Source: Stenotrophomonas indicatrix (GTDB lineage Bacteria > Pseudomonadota > Gammaproteobacteria > Xanthomonadales > Xanthomonadaceae). Taken from it: DNA of 64,000 nucleotides. How positions within the stretch are numbered: position 1 is the first letter of the stretch; every line of letters starts with the position of its first letter. Both the position numbers and the translations under genes were made by a program. Of the stretch, positions 49,168 through 57,408 are shown one piece after another. Below the pieces are notes generated by a model. That model had not been told where the DNA came from. It saw only the letters and a program-made list of their open reading frames with translations, and searched no databases. The stretch is taken from assembly GCA_041545745.1 (NCBI GenBank), contig CP168152.1, forward strand, positions 2,478,001 through 2,542,000, in the 5' to 3' direction.

Positions 49168-51432
49168 ATGTCCAGAACTGTTTTCCACGTCCTTGTTTTC
49201 CTTGCTGGCCTGCTGGCCGTGTGCTGGATCGGTGTCGGCTATGTCTCGGTTCACCCGCTGGGTGCGGCCGTGGCCGCGATCATCGCGGCCTGCTACATCG
49301 CCGGTGGCGTGGAGCTTTACCGCTACCGGCAGGCCAGCAATGGCCTGCGCGCGGCGCTGAGTGATGTTTCGCTGGCCCAGGACAGCCTGGCGCCGTGGCT
49401 GGAGCGTGTGCCGCTGGGCCTGCGCAATGCCGTGCGACTGCGCGTGGAAGGCGAGCGCACCGCCCTGCCCTCGCCGGTGCTGACCCCCTATCTGGTGGGA
49501 CTGCTGGTGCTGCTGGGCATGCTCGGCACACTGCTGGGCATGATGGACACCCTGCGCGGCACGGGCCTGGCCCTGCAGAGCGCTACCGACATGGCGGCCA
49601 TCCGCGGCTCGCTGGCCTCGCCAGTGCAGGGCCTGGCGGTGGCGTTCGGCACGTCCATCGCCGGTGTCGCCAGTTCGGCAATGCTTGGCCTGTTGTCGGC
49701 GCTGCTGCGCCGCGACCGCCTGCAGGTGGTGCAGCAGCTGGACCGCGCCATCGCCACTGACCTGCATCCGTATTCGCAAGCCTGGCAGCGCGCCGAGTCG
49801 CTGCGCCTGCTGCAGTCGCAGTCCGCTGCGCTGCCTGCGCTGGTCGATCGCCTGCAGGTGATGACCAGCACCTTCGAACAGCACAGCGCGGCCGCCAATG
49901 AGCGCCTGCTGGCCGGTCAGGCCGAATTCCTGACGCAGAGCCAGGCGTTGCAGGAACGCCTGGCCACCTCGCTGCAACAGTCGCTGCGCGAAGGTGCCGA
50001 AGCCAGTGCCGCTGCCATTGGGGGCGCGCTGCAACCGATGGCCGAAACCACCCTGGCTGGTCTGGCCAGCCACGGCCAGGCGCTGCATTCGCGTGTCGAA
50101 CAAGCGGTGCAGCAGCAGTTGAACGGCCTCGCTGAGGGCTTCGAGCGCAGCCGGTTGGCCACCGAGGCCAGCTGGGCCAAAGTCGTGGCCGAACAGACCG
50201 GCGCGCAGCAGGCACTGGTGTCTGAACTACGCCGGCATCTGCAGGCCTTCAGCGAGGGCCAGAGCGCGCAGGGTGAAGCCCTGGTGGTGCGCATCGGCGA
50301 GCGCCTGCAGGCCGACGCCAGCGGCAACGCCGACGCCTGGCGCGCCGCCGCCGAACAGCAGCATGCGTTGAACAGTGAACTGGTCGAGCGTCAGCAGCAG
50401 GCACTGCAGCGTGCCAGCAGCCATCTGGACGAACGTGCGCAGACGCTGCTGCAGGCGCTGGATGAGCGTCACGCCGCCGGCCAGTCGCTGCTGCAGGACC
50501 ACGAACAACAGCGCCTGCAGGACTGGCAGGCCGCACAGGCCGCCACCGCCACGGCGCATGCCGAACTGCAGGCGGGCCTGGACGCACGCGAACAGCAGCG
50601 CCAGCTGCGTTGGGACGCGGTGAGTACCGAGCTGCAGCAGGCGCATGCCGCATTGCAGGCTCAGCTGGTGGCCGCTGACGAACAGCGCCTGCAGCGCTGG
50701 AGCGACGCTCTGCAGAACGTTTCGACCGACCTTGCCGCGCGCCTGCAGGCCGATGGCGAACGCTTGTCCACGCAGCAGCAACAGGTGTGCGACACGCTGG
50801 CGCAGACCGCGCAGCAGATCGGCGAGAACGGCCGTGCACAGGCCAGCGCCACGCTGGCCGAAGTGTCCACTCTGCTGCAGACCGCAGCCGAGGCGCCGAA
50901 GGCCGCGGCCGAGGTCATCAACGAACTGCGCAGCACCCTGTCCGAAAGCCTGGTGCGCGACAACGCGATGCTGGAGGAGCGTGGCCACCTGCTGGCCACC
51001 GTGCAGACCCTGCTGGAGGCGATCAACCACGCCTCGCACGAGCAGCGCACGGCCGTGGACGCGCTGGTCGGTGGTTCGGCTGAACTGCTGGAACGCGTCG
51101 GCAACCGATTCACCGACCACATCGCCGCCGAGACCGGCAAGCTCGATGGCATCGCCACCCTGCTCAACGGCAGTGCCGGTGAGGTGGGTCAGCTGGCCGG
51201 CACCTTCGGGTCTGCGGTCGAACAGTTCGGCACCGCCTCGGCGGAGCTGTCGGGACGCCTGGAGCAGATCGGCGGTGCGTTGGATGCCTCGCTGGCGCGC
51301 AGCGATGAGCAGCTGGCGTACTACGTGGCACAGGCGCGCGAGGTGGTCGACCTCAGCCTGCTGTCGCAGAAACAGGTGATGGAAGAACTGCAGCAGCTGG
51401 CCGCGCGCCGCGGCAAGGCCGGCAGCGCATGA
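49168..51432 (+). CDS. DUF802 membrane protein: MotA/ExbB-like core with long coiled-coil tail
   Basis: A 754-residue protein. Two membrane helices lie at residues about 5-50 (VFHVLVFLAGLLAVCWIGVG, AAVAAIIAACYIAGGVELY) and two at about 105-125 and 150-175; the latter pair reads LVLLGMLGTLLGMMDTLRGT and VAFGTSIAGVASSAMLGLLS, the TolQ/ExbB/MotA signature. From about residue 190 onward the protein is one long Ala/Gln/Glu/Leu-rich coiled coil, including three exact 29-residue repeats at 445-531, each with QR and a Trp in register. This is the layout of ZorA-like motor stators with a cytoplasmic tail. It overlaps the OmpA gene (ATGA). Function unknown. Confidence 0.88.
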   Translation: MSRTVFHVLVFLAGLLAVCWIGVGYVSVHPLGAAVAAIIAACYIAGGVELYRYRQASNGLRAALSDVSLAQDSLAPWLERVPLGLRNAVRLRVEGERTALPSPVLTPYLVGLLVLLGMLGTLLGMMDTLRGTGLALQSATDMAAIRGSLASPVQGLAVAFGTSIAGVASSAMLGLLSALLRRDRLQVVQQLDRAIATDLHPYSQAWQRAESLRLLQSQSAALPALVDRLQVMTSTFEQHSAAANERLLAGQAEFLTQSQALQERLATSLQQSLREGAEASAAAIGGALQPMAETTLAGLASHGQALHSRVEQAVQQQLNGLAEGFERSRLATEASWAKVVAEQTGAQQALVSELRRHLQAFSEGQSAQGEALVVRIGERLQADASGNADAWRAAAEQQHALNSELVERQQQALQRASSHLDERAQTLLQALDERHAAGQSLLQDHEQQRLQDWQAAQAATATAHAELQAGLDAREQQRQLRWDAVSTELQQAHAALQAQLVAADEQRLQRWSDALQNVSTDLAARLQADGERLSTQQQQVCDTLAQTAQQIGENGRAQASATLAEVSTLLQTAAEAPKAAAEVINELRSTLSESLVRDNAMLEERGHLLATVQTLLEAINHASHEQRTAVDALVGGSAELLERVGNRFTDHIAAETGKLDGIATLLNGSAGEVGQLAGTFGSAVEQFGTASAELSGRLEQIGGALDASLARSDEQLAYYVAQAREVVDLSLLSQKQVMEELQQLAARRGKAGSA

Positions 51433-52088
51433 GCGACGAGCTGGAGGTCGACGGCGGCTCACACGCCCCGATCTGGGCGGCATTCGGCGATCTGATGTCG
51501 GTGCTGCTGGGCGCGTTCGTGCTGATCCTGGTCGGCGTGGTTGCGGTGCAGCTGGAGCTGTCGCAGCGACTGGACCAGGAGGTCAAACAGCGCCAGGCCG
51601 AAGCCAAACGCCTGCAGACGCTGGAACAAGCGTTGGCCGGCCCGCTCGCCGCCGGCCGGGTGACGCTGGTGGATGGCCGCATCGGTATCAGCGGCAACGT
51701 GTTGTTCGCGCTGAACTCTGACCAGCTGCAGCCGGAAGGCCAGGAGCTGCTGCGCAGCCTTGCTGCGCCGCTGGCGGCGTATCTGGGTTCGCGCGAGGAG
51801 ATCCTGATGGTCAGCGGCTTCACCGATGACGCGCCGGTGCGCGAAGGCAACCGCCGCTTCGCCGACAACTGGGAGCTATCCGCGCAGCGCTCGCTGACGG
51901 TGACCCGTACCCTGATCGCCGACGGCGTACCGGCCGATGCGGTGTTCGCCGCCGCCTTCGGCAGCGAGCAGCCGGTCAGCTCCAATGCCAACGAAGATGG
52001 CCGCGCGCGCAACCGCCGCGTGGAGATCGCGCCGATTCCCAAGCCCAAGGCTGCTGCACCGGGCGAAAAGAGCGGCGATGGCAGCTGA
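51429..52088 (+). CDS. MotB/ZorB-like OmpA-domain protein
   Basis: A 219-residue protein with a short cytoplasmic start, one membrane helix carrying an acidic residue at its head (WAAFGDLMSVLLGAFVLILV; the Asp is at the MotB proton-path position), a periplasmic coil (LDQEVKQRQAEAKRLQTLEQ) and a C-terminal OmpA peptidoglycan-binding domain (ILMVSGFTDDAPVREGNRRF, NWELSAQRSLTVTRTLIADG, ARNRRVEI). It should anchor the DUF802 protein to the cell wall and form an ion-driven stator with it. Overlaps its neighbours on both sides. Confidence 0.9.
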   Translation: MSDELEVDGGSHAPIWAAFGDLMSVLLGAFVLILVGVVAVQLELSQRLDQEVKQRQAEAKRLQTLEQALAGPLAAGRVTLVDGRIGISGNVLFALNSDQLQPEGQELLRSLAAPLAAYLGSREEILMVSGFTDDAPVREGNRRFADNWELSAQRSLTVTRTLIADGVPADAVFAAAFGSEQPVSSNANEDGRARNRRVEIAPIPKPKAAAPGEKSGDGS

Positions 52089-52455
52089 GTCCTCGCCATT
52101 GCACGGATTGCGTGCGCTTGTGCGCGATCTGGATGCCGGCTCGCGTGCACTTGCGCACTATCCGCAGGTGCCGATGCTGGACGACGTGCGCCGAGAGTGG
52201 TCCGAACTGCGCAGCGAACTGCAGGTGCGCCGCTCGCTGCGCACCGAGGCTCCGGCCGATGGCGGCCCGCTGAACTCGGCAGTGCTGGTGCAGCGCATGC
52301 TGGACACGATGCAGGCAACCAGCCCCGGGTATCTGCGCCACTTCATCGACTATGTAGACACGCTGTCGTGGCTGCAGGCGTTGCAGGATGGCGCCGCCAG
52401 CGGCGGTGACGCAGCGAAACCGAAGCGTACGCGCAAGCCACGCAAGGCGGGTTGA
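52078..52455 (+). CDS. DUF2894 protein, last gene of the MotAB-like operon
   Basis: A 125-residue soluble protein (GLRALVRDLDAGSRALAHYP, VRREWSELRSELQVRRSLRT, RMLDTMQATSPGYLRHFIDY VDTLSWLQAL) with a basic Lys/Arg-rich tail (KPKRTRKPRKAG). It overlaps the OmpA-domain gene by 11 bases, a sign of tight coupling. The family has no assigned role. A second copy of its last 25 codons, in frame with the stop, lies just downstream. Confidence 0.85.
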   Translation: MAAESSPLHGLRALVRDLDAGSRALAHYPQVPMLDDVRREWSELRSELQVRRSLRTEAPADGGPLNSAVLVQRMLDTMQATSPGYLRHFIDYVDTLSWLQALQDGAASGGDAAKPKRTRKPRKAG

Positions 52456-52488
52456 CGAACACAGGTGGTGCCGGTGATTTCCGCAGTG

Positions 52489-52563
52489 TTGCAGGATGGT
52501 GCCGCCAGCAGCACGGACACGGCCAACCCTGAGCGCACGCGCAAGCCACACAAAGCGGGTTGA
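52489..52563 (+). pseudogene. Displaced second copy of the DUF2894 gene 3' end
   Basis: Exactly 108 bases after 52381-52455, this stretch encodes LQDGAASSTDTANPERTRKP HKAG and stop, against LQDGAASGGDAAKPKRTRKP RKAG and stop in the gene. The frame and stop are kept, and both copies are followed by TGACGAACAC and a GGTRGTGCCGG SMAG head. It looks like a tail from another allele. Confidence 0.8.
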
Positions 52564-52571
52564 CGAACACT

Positions 52572-52650
52572 GGTAGTGCCGGCCGCTGGCCGGCAGGCCC
52601 ATGAACCCTCCGCAGCATCCTGCGGTTGCCGGCCAGCGGCCGGCACTACC
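52572..52650. repeat. SMAG REP doublet (REPIN-like), 79 bases
   Basis: GGTAGTGCCGGCCGCTGGCC at 52572 and its inverted partner ending GGCACTACC at 52650, with a spacer of about 33 bases (CAGGCCCATGAACCCTCCG and on). Two further doublets of the same length and similar spacer occur at 56648-56726 and 57305-57383. Confidence 0.9.
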
Positions 52651-52674
52651 CTGCTGCGGCATCGACAGATGACC

Positions 52675-52698
52675 ATGTCACCAGACAGTCATCTGTCT
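52675..52698 (+). promoter_or_regulatory. Possible Pho box and palindrome before the TonB receptor
   Basis: ATGTCAC (52675-52681) and CAGTCAT (52686-52692) are spaced 11 bases start to start, the CTGTCAT-N4-CTGTCAT phase of a PhoB site, each with five of seven matches. The stretch also contains the palindrome AGACAG-TCAT-CTGTCT (52683-52698). The phytase-like product of the operon makes phosphate control plausible, but the match is modest. Confidence 0.4.
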
Positions 52699-52824
52699 AG
52701 CGCAACATTTTCACTTTGATCGCACCGCGCCCAAGGCGCCCGTGATCGTATCGCGTGTTTCCCCTTTCATCTGCCTGAGCTCCGCTTCAATGCGGCGGCT
52801 CGCGCCCGCCTGAGTGCCTGCTCC

Positions 52825-55125
52825 ATGACCAAGACCCTGTTGGCTGCTGCGTTGTCCCTTGCCCTTGCGCCGACCGCATGGGCGCAGCAGGCGCCATCGG
52901 CCACCGACCTCGATGCCGTTTCAGTCATCGGCAGTGGCGAGGCGCGCCAGGTGCAGCGCATCACCCGCGAGAACCTGGACATCCTGCCGCCAGGCACCAG
53001 CCTGCAGAAAACGCTGAACCTGCTGCCGGGCGTCAACGCGCAGTCGGCCGACGCGCTGGGTACCAACGAACAGTCGATGACCCTGAGCCTGCGCGGCTTC
53101 AACGCCACCCGGCTGGGCTACACACTGGACGGCGTACCGCTGGGCGATGGCGCGTACAACAACTACAACGGCCTGACCATCAACCGTGCGCTGATCAGCG
53201 AGAACATGGCAGGCGCCGAACTCGCGGTGGGCATCGGCAGCCTCGGCACGCCATCCACCAGCAACCTCGGCGGCACCATCTCGTATACCTCCGACCGTCC
53301 GGCGCAGGAACTGGGCGGCCGCGTGGTGCAGACCTTCGGCAGCGATGCCAACCGCCGCACCTTCGTGCGCGTGGACAGCGGCGAGTACAACGGATTCTCC
53401 GGCTACGTGTCGGGCATGAACGCGGTCTCGGACCTCTGGAACGACCAGACCGCGTACAACAAATCCACCACCAGGCAGTTCAACGCCAAGGGCGTGTGGA
53501 ACTTCGGCAGCGGCCAGATCACCGGCTTCGTCGACACCTCGCGCACCAGCCAGGCCGACTACTTCTACCTGTCCAAGGACGAGATGTCCCGCGGCCTTGG
53601 CTGGGACTGGGGCGGCTACGCACCGGACTGGAACAAAGCCGTGGCCAAGGCCTACTGCAACACCGCCAGCCTCAACGCGAAGAAGTGCGACAACAGCGGT
53701 CCGGACAAGGACGCCGACGGCGCCTTCACCGCCGGGCAGATCCTGCGCGATGACAACCTGTACTACCTGGCCGGCGACTTCTTCCTCGCCGACGGCTTCA
53801 CCCTGCGGGCGCTGGCCTACCACCACGACGATCGCGGCGAAGGCCACAACTGGAACAGCGGCGCCTGGTCGAACAAAGGCACCGCGCAGGAAATCCCGAT
53901 CATCTTCCGCAACACCATCTACACCATCGACCGCGATGGCGGCACGCTGTCGTTCGATTGGGAGCTGGGTGCGCACCGCATTGAAGGTGGCGTCTGGTAC
54001 GAACGCAACACCAGCAGCGCCGAACGCTACCAGACGGCGGTGGACGGCCCACGCGACCTCAGCGGCATGAACACCCTGCCCTCGGATGTGGGTGTGTTCG
54101 CCCAGCGTACGCGCTGGAAAACCCACCAGTTCTTCCTGAAGGACACCTGGCGCCTGCTCGATGACCGCCTGACCCTGGAGTTCGGCGCCAAGAGCCCACA
54201 CGCCACTTCCGATGCGCAGGCGCTCCCCGGCGATGCGAAGACGCCGATCTCGCCGAGCTCCAACAACCAGTTCGCCACCGGCTCGTTGAAGGCCAGCAAG
54301 AACTTCCTGCCTAGCGTCGGCGCCAACTTCCGCCTCAGCGAGCATCACGAAGTGTTCGCCAGCTACGCCGAGAACATCGCCATGTTCCAGGGCGGCTTCA
54401 AACTCGGCCCGCAGGCGGTCAGCCAGGCCACCTGGAACGCGCAGGGCAACCTGAAACCGGAAGAATCACGTTCGCTGGAGGCGGGCTACCGCTTCGTCAC
54501 CGACACGCTGCAGGCATCGGTTGCTGCCTACAGCGTGCGCTTCGACAACCGCCTGCTGCAGTACAACCCCTGCGATTCGCGGCAGCCGGTCGGCCCCACC
54601 TGCGGCAACCGTTTCTACAATGTCGGCGGCGTCGACAGTCGCGGTGCCGAACTGACCGTGCTGTGGACGCCGAACGAGCACTTCAGCTGGTACACCTCGG
54701 CGTCGCTGAACCGCTCGACGTATGCCTCCAACTACATCCAGGCTGGCGTCGAGCAGCAGATCAAGGGCAGGATCCAGACCGACACGCCCAAGCAGTTGCT
54801 GGCCACCGAGATCACCTGGCGCGACAACGGCTGGTTTGCCAGCCTGCGCGGCAAGTACACCGGCGAGCGCTTCTACACCTATACCAATGACCAGGGCTTC
54901 GGCGGCTTCACCGTGTTCGACCTTGCCGGTGGCTACGATTTCGGCCAGGTCGGCTTCGCCAAGGGCATGCGCCTGTCGCTGAACCTGACCAACGTGGGTG
55001 ACAAGCGCTACGCCAGCAACCTGGATTCGAGCGTGTTCGCACCCAGCGACCCGTCGGGCAAGCTGTATGTGTTCCATGCGTCGGCACCGCGCCAGGTGTT
55101 CGGTACCATCGACATCCGCTTCTGA
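52825..55125 (+). CDS. TonB-dependent outer-membrane receptor
   Basis: A 766-residue protein with a Sec signal peptide (MTKTLLAAALSLALAPTAWA-QQ), a TonB box-like start (LDAVSVIGS), a plug domain (SLQKTLNLLPGVNAQSADAL, MTLSLRGFNATRLGYTLDGV, SNLGGTISYTS) and a long beta barrel that ends in the aromatic IDIRF. It brings a ligand across the outer membrane with TonB energy. The ligand is not evident. The phytase-like gene follows within 23 bases, so a phosphorylated or carboxylated organic substrate handled by that protein is a reasonable guess. Confidence 0.93.
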   Translation: MTKTLLAAALSLALAPTAWAQQAPSATDLDAVSVIGSGEARQVQRITRENLDILPPGTSLQKTLNLLPGVNAQSADALGTNEQSMTLSLRGFNATRLGYTLDGVPLGDGAYNNYNGLTINRALISENMAGAELAVGIGSLGTPSTSNLGGTISYTSDRPAQELGGRVVQTFGSDANRRTFVRVDSGEYNGFSGYVSGMNAVSDLWNDQTAYNKSTTRQFNAKGVWNFGSGQITGFVDTSRTSQADYFYLSKDEMSRGLGWDWGGYAPDWNKAVAKAYCNTASLNAKKCDNSGPDKDADGAFTAGQILRDDNLYYLAGDFFLADGFTLRALAYHHDDRGEGHNWNSGAWSNKGTAQEIPIIFRNTIYTIDRDGGTLSFDWELGAHRIEGGVWYERNTSSAERYQTAVDGPRDLSGMNTLPSDVGVFAQRTRWKTHQFFLKDTWRLLDDRLTLEFGAKSPHATSDAQALPGDAKTPISPSSNNQFATGSLKASKNFLPSVGANFRLSEHHEVFASYAENIAMFQGGFKLGPQAVSQATWNAQGNLKPEESRSLEAGYRFVTDTLQASVAAYSVRFDNRLLQYNPCDSRQPVGPTCGNRFYNVGGVDSRGAELTVLWTPNEHFSWYTSASLNRSTYASNYIQAGVEQQIKGRIQTDTPKQLLATEITWRDNGWFASLRGKYTGERFYTYTNDQGFGGFTVFDLAGGYDFGQVGFAKGMRLSLNLTNVGDKRYASNLDSSVFAPSDPSGKLYVFHASAPRQVFGTIDIRF

Positions 55126-55147
55126 TCACCGGCCGAGGAGTCCATCC

Positions 55148-56608
55148 ATGTCCGCTACTGCCCTGCTGTTGGCCGCGCTCTCGGTCAGCGGCTACAACGC
55201 ACCGCATGAAGCCCGCGGCATGCCACCACGCGCGGTGGACGTGGGCAGCTTCACCTACGTGGACAAGGGATTGGTCGCCGCCGGGCGATTGCCGGCAGGC
55301 ACGGTGGACTTCCTCGACGATACGCTGGGCTCGTTCTCGTCGTTGGCGATACAGCCGGGCACGTGGCGGCGCACCGCGCGTGGCTATGAAGGGGTGCTGT
55401 GGACCCTGCCCGACCGCGGTCGCAACGATCCGGAGGCCGGCCTGTTCTACGACTATGCCGGCCGCCTGGAGCGCATGAAGCTGCGCATCGACTGGCCTGC
55501 GGACAAGCCAGCGAGCGTCGGCGCGCTGACGATGACGCCCACCAAGGGCCTGGTGCTGAAGGACTACAACGGCCAGCCCTTCACCGGTGCCGACCCGGGC
55601 GATCACACGTTCAACCAGCGTGGCGTAGTGCTGCCCTCGCCGGCCGTGGGCCCGGGGGCCGGCAAGGTCGCGCTCGATGCAGAATCCCTGCAGTTCACAG
55701 CCGACGGCCACTTCTACATCGGCGACGAGTACACCGCCAACGTCTACTACTTCGATGCACAGGGCCAGCTGCAGGGAGTGATCGTGCCGCCGCTGGCGAT
55801 CCGGCCACAACGTGATGGCAAGCCTGCCTTTGGATCGTTGGCTCCGCCGCAGACCGGGCGCCGCAACAACCAGGGCGTGGAAGGCATGAGCCTGTCGCCC
55901 GACGGCACACGGCTGTTTGTTGCCCTGCAGAGCGCCTTGATCCAGGACAGCGCGCCGGGCAATGCCGCCGGCCGCATCAATACCCGCGTGCTGGTCTACG
56001 ACGTATCTGCCAACCCGACGCCGACGCAACCGGTCGGCCACCATGTGATGATCCTGCCGGCCTACGCCCACGACGGCAAAGGCAAGCTCGACCGTACTGC
56101 TGCGCAGAGCGAGCTGCGTGCGCTGGACAACGAGCGTTTCCTGATGCTGGCGCGCGACGGCAATGGCCTGGGCAAGGATGGCGACGACCCGATCGTCTAT
56201 AAATCGGTGCTGCTGGTGAACGTGGCGCAGGCGTCCAATCTGGTGGACACGGAATATGAGACCGGCACGGCATCGGTGCTGGCCGATCCGGCTGACGCCA
56301 TGTTGAAGACCGGCATCGTGCCCGCCAACGTCAAAGAGGTGCTGAACCTGCTCGACCGGCCACAACTGGCCCTGGCCGGGCTGGATCTGAATACAGGGCG
56401 CGGCCCGCACCCGGGACTGCTGTCAGAGAAATGGGAGGCGATGGACGTGTTGCCGGCGCTTGATCCAGAGCACCCGGACGACGCACTGCTGCTGATCGGC
56501 AACGACAACGACTTCACCGCCCGCAACTGCCGCATGCAGGGCGAGCACTGCGACAGCGCGTACGACAACGACAACCGGGTGCTGGTGTATCGGTTCACCC
56601 TGCCGTAG
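55148..56608 (+). CDS. Phytase-like esterase family protein
   Basis: A 486-residue protein with a short hydrophobic start (MSATALLLAALSVSGY) and the phytase-like esterase pattern: LGSFSSLAIQPGTWRRTARG, LWTLPDRGRNDPEAGLFYDY, LVLKDYNGQPFTGADPGDHT, DAESLQFTADGHFYIGDEYT, NNQGVEGMSLSPDGTRLFVA and LLLIGNDNDF. This family (Pfam 'Phytase-like') is predicted to be a calcium-dependent beta propeller acting outside the cytoplasm. It is co-transcribed with the TonB receptor. True phytase activity cannot be claimed from sequence alone. Confidence 0.88.
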   Translation: MSATALLLAALSVSGYNAPHEARGMPPRAVDVGSFTYVDKGLVAAGRLPAGTVDFLDDTLGSFSSLAIQPGTWRRTARGYEGVLWTLPDRGRNDPEAGLFYDYAGRLERMKLRIDWPADKPASVGALTMTPTKGLVLKDYNGQPFTGADPGDHTFNQRGVVLPSPAVGPGAGKVALDAESLQFTADGHFYIGDEYTANVYYFDAQGQLQGVIVPPLAIRPQRDGKPAFGSLAPPQTGRRNNQGVEGMSLSPDGTRLFVALQSALIQDSAPGNAAGRINTRVLVYDVSANPTPTQPVGHHVMILPAYAHDGKGKLDRTAAQSELRALDNERFLMLARDGNGLGKDGDDPIVYKSVLLVNVAQASNLVDTEYETGTASVLADPADAMLKTGIVPANVKEVLNLLDRPQLALAGLDLNTGRGPHPGLLSEKWEAMDVLPALDPEHPDDALLLIGNDNDFTARNCRMQGEHCDSAYDNDNRVLVYRFTLP

Positions 56609-56726
56609 TGCTGGCGGCTGGTCGGCAGGCCCATGAACCCGCGCCCTGGTAGTGCCGGCCGCTGGCCGGCAACCTCATGAATCTCCGGAAGCATCGCCTG
56701 GTTGCCGGCCAGCGGCCGGCACTACC
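56605..56726. repeat. SMAG repeats: one degenerate unit and one 79-base doublet
   Basis: A degenerate unit GTAGTGCTGGCGGCTGGTCG begins at 56605, overlapping the esterase stop. A doublet at 56648-56726 has the same inverted ends and spacer pattern as the one at 57305. It touches the 3' end of the RAYT pseudogene. Confidence 0.88.
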
Positions 56727-57164
56727 AGATCGACCACGCATAGGGATACTCGCCGATCTCCCTGGCCAGGCCCGCCCGAATGGGATTTCCCAGGATATAC
56801 AGAGCCTGGCGATGCAACGACTCCTCGGCCCTGACCGCATGATCGAAGTATCCGGGCTGCCAGACCACCCCACGATGACCGGCCAGCCGATTCAACGCCA
56901 ACGCGCTGGATGATTTGAACCGACGGGCGATGCCCGACAGCTCAGACGCACGCAGTTGCAACATCCAATGCACATGATCCGGCATCACCACCCAGGCGAG
57001 CGACTGAACAAGGCCTTGTCGCTCGAGGTCCTGAAACTGGCTGCTACACAGCCTGTGGTGGCATCACATTCAAAGCGTCGGCGGCGCTGGTACGTTGTCG
57101 TGGTCAGCACGTAGATCTGGCCGATGATGGAACGCCGCCCGTAGCGCAGGAGATTACTGCTCAT
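56722..57164 (-). pseudogene. REP-associated tyrosine transposase (RAYT), frameshifted
   Basis: From the ATG at 57164 the minus strand encodes MSSNLLRYGRRSIIGQIYVL TTTTYQRRRRFEC; the rest continues in another frame as FQDLERQGLVQSLAWVVMPD, HVHWMLQLRASELSGI, RFKSSSALALNRLAGHRGVV, WQPGYFDHAVRAEESLHRQA and LYILGNPIRAGLAREIGEYP YAWSIW. The HUH motif (HVH) and the rest of the family pattern are intact apart from a one-base loss (or two-base gain) near 57060. RAYTs mobilise REP doublets, and this one is flanked by them on both sides. Confidence 0.9.
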
Positions 57165-57250
57165 GGCCCATCGTGGATCAGGCAGACACCGCTGGCTGTC
57201 GGGGAACAGCGCAGCATTGCATGAGGATGTTGCTGACAGTCTGCTGAGGA

Positions 57251-57383
57251 TGCCGGCCAGCGGCCGGCACTACCCGACACAGAAATCCTGCACGGCTGAC
57301 CCATGGTAGTGCCGGCCGCTGGCCGGCAACCCCATGAACCTCCGGACGCATCGCCTGGCTGCCGGCCAGCGGCCGGCACTACC
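57251..57383. repeat. SMAG repeats: one single unit and one 79-base doublet
   Basis: A single unit at 57251-57274 (TGCCGGCCAGCGGCCGGCAC TACC) and a doublet at 57305-57383 whose spacer (AACCCCATGAACCTCCGGAC and on) closely matches that of 56648-56726. They lie between the RAYT remnant and entA. Confidence 0.9.
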
Positions 57384-57408
57384 TATGCCCCTATCGGGGC
57401 TATGCATC

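Noticed and set aside
48565..50103. Minus-strand frame of 512 codons opposite DUF3348/DUF802
   Set aside because: Low-complexity Gln/Arg-rich product opposite two well-supported genes.
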